Part shown: positions 1 to 12,102 of the stretch, piece by piece
Position numbering within the stretch: position 1 is the first letter of the stretch
How the letters are laid out: each line of letters begins with the position of its first letter
Source of the DNA: Bolinopsis microptera
Lineage: Eukaryota > Ctenophora > Tentaculata > Lobata > Bolinopsidae
Assembly: GCF_026151205.1 (NCBI RefSeq)
Contig: NC_087078.1
Coordinates: forward strand, 7,952,675 to 8,016,674
Length of the DNA: 64,000 bases
Reading direction: 5' to 3'
Program-made: the position numbers and the translations under genes
Notes under the pieces: model-generated
What the model saw: only the letters and a program-made list of their open reading frames with translations
Database searches by the model: none
What the model was told of the DNA's origin: nothing

Positions 1-393
1 AAATTATAAAATATCGCCGCATTACATTAAAACATCGATAACAACCGCGCTGTTTTATGTTTTAAAGCGGTTAGCCCGATTGTTGTTATTGAAACTGCAC
101 CCTTGTCCGACATGTCCGATTTCGACATCAAAAGTCTTCAGATTAAAAATAAAATATTCTGCCTAAGATTGCATCACGTTGCTTACAGCATCCCTAGAAT
201 GCCACGCCCAATGAAAAAGCTTTTACCAGCCATTACCTTAGCCATTCAGATACATAACTGATTAAATATCTCTTTAAAGTAAACAATATTAATTTAATGG
301 ATACATTTGCATGCAACAGTTACTAACAGCGAGAAATACAGATTCCAGGGTAATAGCAAATGCCATGCCAAAATAACATAATTAATTACTTAA
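1..393. other. 3' flank of SLC35B2-like gene
   Basis: No ORF or repeat is recognised here. On the minus strand this is the 3' UTR and flank of the SLC35B2-like gene. An ATTAAA-type polyadenylation signal can be read on the minus strand at about 293-298, roughly 100 bp past the stop codon. Confidence 0.5.
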
Positions 394-3300
394 TTACTTA
401 GACGCTCTGGTTGATCTTTGCTTCGCGTAGATGCGCAGGAATATAGCAATGAAGACGATAAGAGCGCCCAGGAATGACTGGGCTGTCAGAGGGTGTCCGA
501 ACATGAAGCAGCTGACAATAATGCTGAGGACTTGTCGACACGCCATGATAATGGTGAATACAACAGGTCCAAATGTCTCGATACAGTAGAATATGAAGAA
601 TTGACCTGGGAAATTTGGGGGTGTTAAGGGTAAGAGACATCTCTCTAGCTATTGGAATAGGTGCATCTCACGATTGCCAAAGACATGAAGAGAAACGGAA
701 GTCTGTTCAAGCGTTAAATTTATATGTTTTAACTTTAATTATTAAATGTTATTGAGTCTGCAATACCAATTTCGAAGTTTGAATGATCTTAAATAGATTA
801 ACCTTATTATTTATTTATCAAGTTTTGGGTGCACCATAAAGTCTGCTCTCAGTGGTAAGTTTTTTGGATCATGTTGAAATAGTCAGCCCGACTGAAATGA
901 TAAAATAACTAAACTGACCGGTCATAGAGAAGATGCTCATTCCGATTACATCATAGGCAAGATTGGTGTGTTGGAGACAGAGGAGGAGATTAGAGAACAA
1001 CATTCCTTCCATCAGAAGGGAAACTCCGGTGAAAAGAGAGGAGAAGATGTTCGTACCCAACATGCACTGAAATTAGTAGGGTTATAATATAACACACTCA
1101 CATCACATGTGTGTAATTATGTAATCTATCAACTTTGTAGTACTAGACTTTGTAATTATTATAAAGGAGTGGATAGAAAAGGAGCTTTTCTTCATTCTGA
1201 TTGTGTTTGTTAGGAGATATTATAATTTAATCAGATGTATTTCAAGCGGATTTACATTCCGTTGCAATTAACTCGGAATGTAAGTTGCACGCTGCTTTTT
1301 AAAACGTGTGAAATTAGGCTGTAAGACTAACAAAGTTTATACTAAATACAGGGAAACCACAGTTGATTAATGATCAGGGTGGACCTTCGCAAACTGCAAA
1401 CATCTTCACAAGCAGGTAATCCAGACAGCAGTCAAACCTTAATTCAAACTTCTAAACGTTATAACCGTATGCTTATTAAGCAAAAAAGTTTAGATAAAGG
1501 CGGTGACTCACAATGTGAGATGAATTTAATAAGAAAAAGCATATTTAATAATTAGTTACTTGGTAAGATGACATCTTGTAAGAAGAGTAGAGTTCTCCCT
1601 GCCAGTTTGAAGTGAAACTGTCAAACACTATGTACCCCAGCAAGATGAATAACCCTGAGAGCTGAAAATTGTATTGTTAATTAATCTACTTCATTAAAAT
1701 AGTTAGTAGTAGGGTTACTATAATACATGGAATACGCACCCAAATTTATATACCAAGAACTTTCCTTGCTATATATAGTATATATATACACTATACAGGG
1801 ATCAAATCTATGTGATACATTTTACATATTAACATCTCCAAAATAAATAAACCTAACCAAAAGTTGTTGATAAAAACTAACCGTAGTTTCCTTGGTATAA
1901 TTCTTTGAAGTCTCCTGAGGGTTCCACAATAGGAAGACACTGACACCGACGAATATGAGCGCCGCGCACACGTACTCGTAAGCGGGGTACTTCTTGCGCG
2001 AAACTACCTTACCCATCAGAATAACTGCGAGCGTTTTGCTGGCTTTACATATCACCTGTGGAGTTATATTCTAATAATTTATAAATAAAATAGTTTTAAC
2101 ACTGCTAATAATGGTGTAAAGGGGATAAAATTTATAAATTAAAAAGTTAAGTTAAGATGTGTGTTAACCACTGCTGTATAAATATAAACATGGCTTATAA
2201 CTGCAGATACACAGACTATTTACACTCATTCATGACATCTTCGTCACAATGGTTTGCTATTTCAGTTACTGTAAAGTCCGTGTGGTCGTGTGTTAAACTA
2301 ATAACCTCACAAACAGTTTAAACTTATTGGCACATTCAGGGCACAATGTTAAGTTTGTTATTTAATTCAGTTACCAAGTTCTAACACAATGATTCAGCCG
2401 ATATAACGGTAACATTACTCAGCTTACGTGTTAACAACTTTTTAAATTTTCGTGACGAATTGTACACTTCCAACAATATAACAGCTGCATAGTGTGGACT
2501 AAAGAGTACGATAGGTTTACTTTATAAAAGTAAAAACGTCATATCATAGTTTAAACAATAGTAGATAATATACTATTCACTATATATACATATATTATAT
2601 ATTGTATACTATAATACTATAGTTATTATTCACTATGTACCTGTGTAGGAAAAGAGACATATTTAAGAGCTTCATACTGACACCAACTACTCATAATATT
2701 AGAGAAGGAGGAGAAGGAATACCTGAAAAGAAAGAGTGGTAAGTGGAATGTAGTGATAAAATAGTGATAACATGTATAAAAATGTACAGAATACAGACAT
2801 TTTAAAACTTACTTTACTTTCTTTTAACGTTATAACTTGACTGTTAAACTAAGGTAGAGTAGTAAATGCGTATAATTATTTAGCACTGCTCTCTGTAAAG
2901 TGTAATAATATAAGAACTAAGGATGTGTCACGTGATACTGCCACTAAATCATATTATCCAGGTCACGTGGTCAAGTGGTCACGTGGTGTAAGATGACACG
3001 TGAGAAGAGTGACTGTGTGAGCCTCATCAAACTACTACTACCTTGTACACGATATAACGTGTAACTACAACACACACAAACACACACGGTTATAATATAG
3101 CTAAATTAATAGAGACCTATGTGGAAACTACAAATATTCTATAACTCGTTTCCACGACCAAGTTTATATATGCTGCATTGATATCGGGGACAAACATCGA
3201 GAAATTGGTTTAGTTTTGAGATCTGCCATATTATATGATTTCATTACATACATGGACTGTATCTTACAAACATTGAATCAGACCAAAACAGCTTCCTATC

Positions 3301-5384
3301 TCTATAATCATACATTATACCTTACGAGGCATAATTCCGGTGACCTAAATGATTTGGGAACGAAAATATGAGGTTTTTTTTCCGAAAACCGCCAAATTTC
3401 GTACTCCAAATTAAATCATGGTATTTGGGCATTTTTCCATCTCCTTATTTTACAAAAATGAAACTCAATATTTGAGAAAATTAAATACAAAGATCTTCTC
3501 TGATCAGCTGTTTCATCTTGTAAACAGTTTCTCCGGAGCCTTTGAGAGTTAGCCTAAACTTAACTTCTAATCCTCTAGACTGTATAGAAGACCGACGGTG
3601 TCTGTTATCATCCACTACTCCCGAAATTTCACCGCCGTGGCCAAAATAGTAGTGACAGAGCTTGCTTTCTTTTAACGGAACGTGTCCAAAATCATTTTTA
3701 AATTCATGGTCAAATACTATAACTAGTGTTCATTTGTTTGATGGATCATATTTATAACTTACTATCTTGATAGTAAATCAACGAAGTGATAACTTAGTCC
3801 GAAAATATGGTGTTTTTTTCGAAAAAACACCGACTTTCGTAAGGTTCGTACATTTAAGGCTCTATTTACTAACTAGCGATGTAATAATATTTCTTAGCCA
3901 GCCAATTTAAATAAACTCTCATAATTACTACAGACATATGATTTTACTTTTAAAATTGTGTCATCTGCAAATAAGATAAATGTGACAATATCTAAACAAT
4001 TAGATTTGTTTGAATTACAAGTACAAACTAATTACAAACTAATTACAAACTAATTACAAACTAATTACAAACTAATTACAAACTAATTACAAACTAATTA
4101 CAAACTAATTACAAACTAATTACAAACTAATTACAAACTAATTACAAACTAACTTGTAGAGTGGTGTCTTGTGGGTAGGTTGTTTAACCAAGCTGATATA
4201 CCCAAACACCATGGACAGAGCCAGGATTCTGTTCATAAAAACGAGGAACTGAGAGTCCTGAAACTTGAGATCTCCGTAGGTTGATGTCATTATCTTCTCT
4301 TGTAGATATCCCCACATTAGATAAGAGCACTGCAATCCTGAAGAATTAAGAACAGTTAGTAATAGTATTTATTTCAGTAGGCTCTAGGATTCAAAGCTTA
4401 GTTGTAGTGAACGGTGGATTTTGACGTATTGAACGCACGTTCCAGTCATTTTGTAGTGACGTTAGTGAACGTCAGTGATTATCAAAACAAAAATTCATTT
4501 CCCCGACGATAATTATTAATTTTCCCAGACTGATACAAAATGAAGAAATCCTATTTCTGTGCACCGATTTCTGGCTTTGTCGCCATGAGCCCATGATTAC
4601 ACACAGTATTTATGCTACTGAACACTACTAGTAATTTATCCATAACATTCAGAACGTGAGATGAGTTTTAGTGTGTATAGAAAATTTACACATCATGTAC
4701 AGATAATTGTTAGTGAACTTTCCGTTAGTACACTACAACTGATTCAAAGTATCCTATCTCCTTCACAACGAACAACTTGTATTCAGTAGCTCTTTGTATT
4801 ATGTTCCAAATGTATAATGTATATTGTGAGGCAGTGAAATGGGGACTTTCCACCCCATGGCAACATTAAAATATAGAATTTACCAATAACACAAATGAGA
4901 AGTTTTCTTGGTCCTCCACTCGATTTCTCTTTAGGCTGACCATCCGGTCCTTTCTCTCCCAGATCATCTGCATCCACTAAGTCCTGCTTTCCATGAACAC
5001 AAGTCAGAATCAGTTTATATTGCCACCCACCTGGATCTATAGAATGGGAGTTCTGTTAAGATAAATTATGGTGTAATATCAGAAGACTGATAAATTAAAT
5101 TGAAACAATCTTTTGAGTACATTATAATTAAATATGATCTGTTACATTTTTGGTTGAAGAAATAACTTACTGATTTTCTCGATGTAATTGGTCTGTTTTA
5201 TCCAGCGAATGGCAAGTGCTCCCGGCACGATAACCAGGCTGTATGTGAACAGGTTCTGAATAAGGGAGAGAAACCACTCTGGAAGGAACTTATGAGCCTC
5301 GATCTCAGTGTTGAGCGCTTCATTTCCACTGAGATCACAACTTACTAAGGTCAGCAGTGTCCAGTAACACAACCATGATAACAT
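394..5384 (-). CDS. SLC35B2: PAPS transporter, SLC35B2/PAPST1-like (8 exons)
   Basis: Nucleotide-sugar-type transporter that exchanges 3'-phosphoadenosine 5'-phosphosulfate (PAPS) into the Golgi lumen for sulfation. Minus-strand exons, each with AG/GT borders and matching phase, are 5171-5384, 4884-5030, 4154-4337, 2641-2722, 1882-2055, 1560-1661, 919-1066 and 394-605. Together they give 1,263 nt, or 420 aa plus stop, near the usual length. Family hallmarks read in order: an N-terminal hydrophobic leader ([16 protein letters not shown]), [84 protein letters not shown], and a last exon with [18 protein letters not shown]. The start is the Met at 5382-5384; an in-frame stop lies five codons upstream, and the N-terminus aligns with the vertebrate one. 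Several introns use GTTAGT-type donors. Intron 3 begins directly in a minisatellite. SLC35B3 is the alternative, but the motifs fit B2 better from memory. Confidence 0.9.
2929..3002. promoter_or_regulatory. Cluster of four CACGTG E-boxes
   Basis: Four perfect CACGTG palindromes start at 2929, 2964, 2980 and 2997, within 74 bp of an intron of the SLC35B2-like gene. CACGTG is the site bound by MYC/MAX-, USF- and MITF/TFE-type bHLH factors. Whether this cluster is a working enhancer or part of an unrecognised repeat cannot be told from sequence alone. Confidence 0.35.
4023..4151. repeat. 11-bp minisatellite at a splice donor
   Basis: About 11.7 head-to-tail copies of ACAAACTAATT with almost no variation, inside intron 3 of the SLC35B2-like gene. 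On the gene's strand the array reads ATTAGTTTGTA. The last unit, touching the exon, is GTTAGTTTGTA, and its first bases are the GT splice donor. Confidence 0.95.
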
Positions 5385-6307
5385 AGCTGATGGAATCTAT
5401 GATAAATGAGTTTGCTGCAGTGTTATAGATATATATAGAATAGGTCTCAGAAATATATGACTAAAAGAAAGGAGAGACATACAGATATAATATATAAAAT
5501 GTTTTGAAAAAGTCCTCTCTGGTTTGCCAATTCACCTTAGTACAGTCAAATCCGTCCTAATTTAAGCCTTTGTCGGACAAAATTCGCAACAAAGCGATTT
5601 TAACGGGATATGGTCGAAACAGGTCCCAGGAATCATTCCAGAGAGTTCCCAAAATCCTCGACTTCAGGAAAATCCACAATTACCACTTTTTTACCACCTT
5701 TTTACCACTTTGGTTTTCTGTAAATAAGTCACGTTCTGAATATCCTAGAAGACTCTAGTTTAAAGCATTGTGTTAAGAAAACAAAGAAGAACAACTTTTT
5801 CTTAAACAACTTTTTCAAAAATAAATTATTTAATTAATTAATTAAATAATTAATAAATTTTCAAATATTTCAAAAACATATTTTCATAAAAAATGTTCAC
5901 GATTCCATTCCACGTATAATGAACTAATTTTTATAAAAATTTTCACTTTCAATATTTTGGACTTGTAAAATTTTCGAAATTTGTAAAGAAAAACCACTAT
6001 TTACCACTTTTTACCACATCGAATCTCCGCTAATAAAACGACTTCTGAATTTCGTAGAAGGTTCTAGATTGAACCAATGTGTTCAAAATATAAAAGATAA
6101 CAACTTTTTATATGACAACCTTTGGATTAGATAATTAATTGATTTACTAATTAAATAATAATTAAATTTTTAAAAATTTCAAAATATAATTTTTATCAAA
6201 AATATTTGCCGTGACGTAAAACGTAAAATGAATTTACTTGAATAACAGAACATACACCGTCACATAGATTAGATAACAGATTAAAAAAATCCAGATAAAT
6301 GGAATAA

Positions 6308-7060
6308 ATGGTAAAATATCCAAATTTGTACGATACTATTATAGCTTATAACTATTTACACATCATATCTCTCGACTTAGTGTTGTGCTTAACTAGATTG
6401 TTAAACTGGTTTGTTTGGAAGCTTCAGCTTTACTTTATGTTGACTTCTCTTCGTAAAAAAGTTGAATCTGCTAAAAATCGAGGACTAAAATCACACGAAA
6501 TAGTTAATATTTTGACAAAAGAAGAACACATCGTGTGCCTGATACTGTACGCGTGCAGATTCTATGTGAGTAGCTGTCAACTAATATACAATAATAGTAA
6601 TATGTTTTTACCGTTTTACCTTTAAGTTTTATGTCAGTGGAGAGCGCAACTAGAGGCATTCTTAACCAATACAATGTTTTAATTTACCAGGCAAATGAGG
6701 AGTTAGTTTCGGTGAATAGCTTTAAGAGGGCGAATGATCGACAATGTAAATTTGTATGGAATGAAATATGGAAAGGGTTGCTGTTCCCAGGTACTATTTA
6801 AACTATTTATCTTTTAAGTAAGTACACTAACTTTTAAACTATGCCCAGCAAATTTTAAACGGATACGTACAGTCCTATTCTTTATCCTGACGCCTCTCAT
6901 ACCTTGTATAAATAAACAAATCAATGCACCACAGGTTGGATCAACAACCCCTGGTCACTGAACGAAATTAAACGGCAGTACAACGGCATGACTGATTCAG
7001 CTCAGAGTGACGTCTTGTGTTTATTATTGCAGACAGTGACCATAGACCAGTTCCAAAGAT
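6308..7060 (+). CDS. Unidentified spliced exons inside the TIR element
   Basis: Three exons join in phase. Exon a is 6308-6565 (or starts at the Met at 6437) with donor GTGAG. Exon b is 6691-6790, after a TTTACCAG acceptor and with donor GTACTA. Exon c starts at 6935, after ACCACAG, and stays open until the SINE near 7061. Readable pieces include LRKKVESAKNRGLKSHEIVN, ANEELVSVNSFKRANDRQCK and GWINNPWSLNEIKRQYNGMT. The predicted protein is charged and soluble-looking, and I do not recognise the family. It may be the 5' part of the element's own gene, whose 3' part is the PIN-like reading frame downstream, or a captured host fragment. A further open stretch at 7275-7463 with a CPYC motif may be the next exon. 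The SINE insertion would break the gene. Confidence 0.4.
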
Positions 7061-7270
7061 TCATATCTAGCCTAGCGGTTAGAGCATCAGCCTTCTGCGC
7101 AGAAGGTTCAGGGTTCGAATCCCAGTGTCACCTAGTCTAGGGAGTAGCTAAGGATCCATTAGATCTATGCGATCTCAACGGTCGACTCAACCGAATGATA
7201 GAAAACTTAATTGAGGGTTAAATGAGGAGGGGTACCTGTTAGAAGTTCAAGAAACTTCCTAGGATACCCC
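7061..7270 (+). mobile_element. tRNA-derived SINE
   Basis: A tRNA-like head at about 7062-7135 carries an A box (TAGCCTAGCGG at 7068) and a B box (GGTTCGAATCC at 7112) at normal tRNA spacing, so RNA polymerase III could start here. The D and acceptor stems pair poorly and the anticodon loop is abnormal, so it is not a working tRNA. About 140 bp of unrelated tail follows. The 3' limit and target-site duplication were not resolved. Confidence 0.65.
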
Positions 7271-7569
7271 TTCAGTGCATACTGTAAACATAGTGCTATT
7301 AACTATTATATCGGCCAATGAAGAGGAGTCCGTTGTAACAGAGTCAGGACCATCTTTAGTCCACGAACACAGTTTAAACAAATGTCCATACTGTAACGTA
7401 GAGATCGCAAATGATAAATCCTCAAACCGGATTACAGACATGCTAAGTTATTGTGCGGGGTAGGGGGGAGGTGGTATAGTACACATACGTTAGGCTCTTA
7501 TTAAGTTACTAATTCGCTCGCCCAAAAATTTCACGTGACTTTCTCCGTAGCTTAGTGCACTAGATTCCC

Positions 7570-7660
7570 ACTATCGGAATCGTTCTGAATAGCCGATCCA
7601 TACCTACTCCGTGGATCCGACTGGTGGTGTCTGATCCAGTGAAAGCGTGGCACAGAAATC
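7570..7660 (-). repeat. Inverted duplicate of the GSDTTSR-coding segment
   Basis: About 85 bp here is the reverse complement of about 8022-8105, the part of the broken PIN-like gene that encodes its GSDTTSRIHGVGK signature, with a few differences. It forms an internal inverted repeat with a loop of about 370 bp. Confidence 0.8.
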
Positions 7661-7764
7661 GTGCAGAAAGCCCAATTACGGTATCCTAGCACCCTGTCAC
7701 GTGATAAGCGATTAGGTAATCATTGATAACCCAATCAATTTCGCTAACGAGATAAACAAATTGC

Positions 7765-8580
7765 TTGATAACTTCGTCATTTTCAATCCGTTTCGCACAT
7801 CGTTTTGCAGATGTTTTGATTTGCAGAGAGGCAGTTGAGTGGTCTAATCAAGTTGATGTTTCTGTAATTTGTGATGATACTGATTTGCTCGTCATTTTAC
7901 TGCACATGACAAAACACTTTGCATTTGGCCACCAACTGTTTCTCACCACCAAAAGCTACATCTATGACATTGAGAAAATTCGAAGTGCGACTGGTAGGAG
8001 GTACGTAAACATGATACTGCTGCATGCCACGCTTTCACTGGATCAGACACCACCAGTCGGATCCACGGAGTTGGTAAGGATCGGCTCTTCAGAACGATCG
8101 CATCCATCGATGAAAGTGTAATAGATGCTTTTTATTCGGCAAATTCTACACCAGCTACCATAAAGCATGTCGAAGAACTTTTGATGCTGCAGCCGATCGC
8201 GATTTCATCAAAATCGAGATCACTAGATGAAGCTAGACTTTCAGTTCTTGAACAGAAGTCGCAATCTTTAACAGCTCCCGCCAACATCTGGGGCAGCTGA
8301 ACAACATTCTTATCGTGTTTACCATCAGCTGCAGGTGTGGGATAAGAATGACCTAGATCCGATAAGTTGGGGATGGAAGATGAACAATGGGACACATGTA
8401 CCAGTGACCACTCTTATGAGTACAGCTCTGAAAAAGCTCATTCAAAAAATCAGTTGCAACTGTTTAAAGTCAGGTTGTGGCAATGCTTGTTCATGCAGAA
8501 AAGCAGGAATACATTGTGGATCAACCTCAAATGTCAGGACAATTGCACCTATGTGCCAGCTGAGGACTCATAAGTTAGAC
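7765..8580 (+). pseudogene. Broken transposon-borne PIN-like/Cys-rich protein gene
   Basis: Three reading frames together cover the C-terminal part of a protein family common in mobile elements of cnidarians and other invertebrates. The first frame (7765-8020) has VSVICDDTDLLVILLH, the DTD core of a PIN/FEN-like nuclease fold. A shift near 8020 is needed to continue into a frame with GSDTTSRIHGVGK, the family's signature. A second shift near 8285 leads into SYRVYHQLQVW, ISWGWKMNNG and a tail of clustered Cys ending in CSCRKAGIHC. The N-terminal half is not identified. Two frameshifts and a SINE upstream make it inactive as it stands. Family membership rests on recalled motifs. The PIN-like fold is an inference. 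Confidence 0.65.
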
Positions 8581-9382
8581 TCTTATCTAGTATATATGGT
8601 TATATAAAGTACTACTTCGATTTCCCGATTAATTTAATGAAAGTTTGTTAATTATTCGTGATATGTAATTTTAAAATATTTTGATCAAAAATAATTTTTA
8701 TAATTTTTGAATATTTGTTTAATAATCGAATTAACTAATTAATTAATTATCTAATCCAAAGGTTGTCAGATATAAAGTTGTTCTCTTTTATATTTTGAAC
8801 ACATTGGTTCAATCTAGAACCTTCTACGAAATTCAGAAGTCGTTTTATTAGCGGAGATTCGATGTGGTAAAAAGTGGTAAATAGTGGTTTTTCTTTACAA
8901 ATTACGAAAATTTTACAAGTCCAAAATATTGAAAGTGAAAATTTTTATAAAAATTAGTTCATTATACGTGGAATGTAATCGTGAACATTTTTTATGAAAA
9001 TATATTTTTGAAATATTTGAAAATTTATTAATTATTTAATTAATTAATTAAATAATTTATTTTTGAAAAAGTTGTTAAAGAAAAAGTTGTTCTTCTTTGT
9101 TTTCTTAACACAATGCTTTAAACTAGAGTCTTCTAGGATATTCAGAACGTGACTTATTTGCAGAAAACCAAAGTGGTAAAAAGGTGGTAAAAAAGTGGTA
9201 ATTGTGGATTTTCCTGAAGTCGAGGATTTTGGGAACTCTCTGGAATGATTCCTGGGACCTGTCCCGACCATATCCCGTTAAAATCGCTTTGTTGCGAATT
9301 TTGTCCGACAAAAAGACGGATTTGACTGTACTACCTTGCATTTGTGAAGGGCCCTGCTGACCCGCCATGGGAGGGAGGGGGG

Positions 9383-9411
9383 CCGGGGGGGGGGGGGGGG
9401 GGGGGGGGGGG
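9383..9411. repeat. Poly-G tract
   Basis: An almost uninterrupted run of G just outside the right end of the long-TIR element, followed by GTGACGTCTGAGG. It may be one end of a poly-G-capped element like those found elsewhere in the window, but no matching poly-C end was found nearby. Confidence 0.7.
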
Positions 9412-9712
9412 TGACGTCTGAGGGGGGCGCAAAATGTTCGTTTGAATCTGGAACAATTTTGAAAAACTTAACTGATGTACAAGAAAAAACTGTGCGTTTT
9501 GCTCTGGAAACACACTTTTTTAGAGATTTTGCCGGCGTATCCTCTAAAATCACCTAATTTGTTCAATTTTAGGGTGGAGCGCCAAAATGGGAGATGCACC
9601 AACAGGGGGGCGCTCTTTCAGCAGGGGGCACCAACAGGCAATGTTATGCCACTGACAATAACCATATGAAATTTGGATTCTTCAAGTTTTTACTATGTAA
9701 ACCAGAATAAAA

Positions 9713-10160
9713 AAGAGATTTTGGAAGATTTTTGAAGAGAAGCTTTTGTACCATCTCCTTGACCAAATTTTCCCGGTTTTGACTAAATCTTTGACCAATG
9801 ACCCATCAGCGAGGTCAGTGAGAGTGACACAAGTAGCCATCAAGGTTCTGGAAGCAGTTTATCCGGAGAAATCTTTGATAGACTAAAAATTTTGAAAATG
9901 TCCTATTCCTAAAGAAAGCTTTGATAGACGGAAAATCATCAGAATATCAGAAGAGATTTTGGAATATTTTTGAAGAGAAGTTTTTCTGCTGTCACCTTGA
10001 CAGAAATTTCGGCTGCATTTTTGACCAGTGACCAACCAATGAGGTCGGTGTGAGTGACACAAATCGTCATCAAGGTACTGGAGGTAGTATATCCGGAGAA
10101 ATCATTGATGGAATGAACATTTTGAAAATGTCCACCAGTAGGACATTTTCAAATTTAAGT
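9713..10160. repeat. Two diverged tandem copies of a ~240-bp unit
   Basis: The stretch starting AGAGATTTTGGAAGATTTTTG at 9713 is repeated with substitutions from about 9952. Both copies contain GAAGAGAAG, a CCTTGACC-like stretch, GAGGTCAGTG/GAGGTCGGTG and TATCCGGAGAAATC. No coding frame is supported. Apart from this, 9412-10860 holds short GC-rich repeat pieces near 9560-9640 and an ATT microsatellite near 10720, with nothing else recognised. Confidence 0.7.
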
Positions 10161-11146
10161 TTTCTGCGACCCAAATTTCACTGTTCTAATAATAATAATA
10201 ATAATAAATACAACATTTATAAACCGCCTTATAGCTAAATCATATAACTAAATCATTAAACTAATTTCACAACTACAATTAAATATATTTAGTGAGATAT
10301 GTGTAATGTTACCTACAACCTAATGACCTCAGGCTATCATGTTCATTAACATGAATAGAGATTAGGCGGAATGACAGGCTGAGCGTGGCCCAGTAAGTGT
10401 AATGTTAACCGATAACTTCGATGTTAAGTGACACAGACAGACCCGAGAAGTCCTGGTTCTCCTTCCACTCTTCACAAATCTATGAAGAGTCAGACCCAAA
10501 AGTCTGATCATTTCCGGTTGGTGATTAAGTTCGATTTTTTGGTAGATACAAACTACTTTTTTCTGTTTGTGAATGTCTGGTAAACCGAGAAGCCAGACAT
10601 AACATAACAATAGTCTCCAGACAATGGTCTCCAGACATAGTAATAATATAATGGTCTTAACAATGTGTTTTTGCAAAATAAAGTGCGTGCCTTAGTATAG
10701 CCAAATGATTGGCTGTGATTATTATTATTATTATTAAATCTAAAATAGCTAATAATTTAATAAATTATTAACAGGCCCTTAATATACGCAATAATATACG
10801 CTTTATAAATTATATAAACAAATTGAAGTCTATTTTCCAATGTTTTTAAGTGTCTCTTTAGATCTGTTTTGGTCTTTCGTGGGACAGGCACCGGGGGCAG
10901 ACATCCCAACACCAGTGCGTGGGACATAGTGTTGGTCTGCTTCAGGACGTGTTAGATCCTAGAGAAGCCGCCATCCCCTCTACTGCTTTAGCTCAGCGGC
11001 AGCATGAGCCCTGGTTTCCTGCCACATTGGTACCTCTGAAAGTACAGAAAAGTGGTGGATTTCGGGGTCCAGGATACTCCCTCTTTGTTCTTTATGGTGG
11101 TAATATTTCTCTGAGATATTTGCAGAGTCTTTATTTCATGATCTTT

Positions 11147-11837
11147 CTAGTCGGATAAATCCTGGAGAGCATCATTTTGTCCCCAAAGAAGTTCGACTCT
11201 CCTAATGAATGCTTTTGGTGTGCTGCTTTTTGTTAACATTTCATCTAGATAGGAATGTGCGTCTGCCCCACCCAGCTCTTCTTTCAGTTGCAGGTAACTG
11301 GTGTCTTGCACCTCCAGACACAATAGGAGCTGGTGTACGGGAGAATCAATGAAGCTGTTACAGAAACGACAGGCCTCACCACTGCCACCACCCATGATCT
11401 TTTGGATATTCGCAAAGAGTGGTGAGCTGCCGTGAATGTAGTCCATTATTCGGCTGTCCAGATTTTTACTCGTGTTGTGCCCGAATAAAAAGTTGTTTTT
11501 GTCTAGGAGCAGCCCACTGTTTTTGATCTTTGTGATCACACCGAGTATCTTGGTCTCCTTGTTGTTACTTACAGTTCTGCATTGCAGATTTGTTTCGATG
11601 CTGTCAATCCAGATCTTATTTTTGTAGCTCATTATGTCTGCCTGAGTGTAATAGGCCAGATCCTTGAAATGTTGCTGCGTCAGCCGTCAGGTCTATCATT
11701 CTTGTTCCGTGTGACTTATTTTCTTTCCAAAGGAAGTACTTTTTCAGTGACATTGTTAAGACATGAAAGCTTGGTATTCTGCTTTCATCAACTTGGTAGA
11801 GAGTGAGCATTGGAAAAATCCGACAGGTTGTTTGCAT
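11147..11837 (-). pseudogene. LINE reverse-transcriptase C-terminal fragment
   Basis: Two overlapping minus-strand frames (11616-11837, then 11147-11632) join into one protein after a frameshift near 11620-11640. The end has a Cys-rich motif (CRFCNSF, then SPVHQLLLC), typical of the zinc-finger-like tail after the thumb of some non-LTR reverse transcriptases. The upstream part (SLKKYFLWKENKSHG) looks like the thumb/connection region. The catalytic palm is missing. This is a 5'-truncated dead LINE, and the exact clade is not assigned. Confidence 0.5.
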
Positions 11838-12102
11838 TGATGCTAATGCAACCTGTCAGATTTTTTCCAGCTTGCGCAAGGCGATAATAATTCCAAATTT
11901 ACCAGCAACCTGCAAATAGTTCTTTTTCCGCACTACCAAAGCCTTTTAAAAATTTATTTATTATTAAGACACGCCGTTTTTAAAAACATGTTGGCCATTT
12001 TGCTAATTGTATAAAACTTCCTTTTTATAATTTGTAAATGCTAAACCAGTTGCTAAACCAGCTGTCAACCCCAAAAGAAGCAGGAGATACCCAGCAGTTA
12101 AG

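Larger units (their letters stand above)
5543..9328. mobile_element. DNA transposon with ~650-bp terminal inverted repeats
   Basis: The left end (CAGTCAAATCCGTC, from 5543) recurs inverted at the right end (9315-9328). Both ends are flanked by TA (5541-5542 and 9329-9330), as expected for a Tc1/mariner-type target. The inverted arms run about 5543-6215 and 8660-9328. They differ by scattered substitutions and small indels, so the element is not recent. The interior holds a frameshifted PIN-like/Cys-rich gene, three unidentified exons and a SINE. No DDE transposase was recognised. The length, 3.8 kb with very long arms, is unusual for Tc1/mariner, so the superfamily is uncertain. Confidence 0.8.

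Noticed and set aside
4023-4151. CRISPR-like array
   Set aside because: Units are directly adjacent with no spacers, and the DNA is eukaryotic; it is a minisatellite.
7062-7135. Functional tRNA gene
   Set aside because: A and B boxes are perfect, but the acceptor stem does not pair, the D stem is weak and the anticodon loop is abnormal, so I call it a SINE head.
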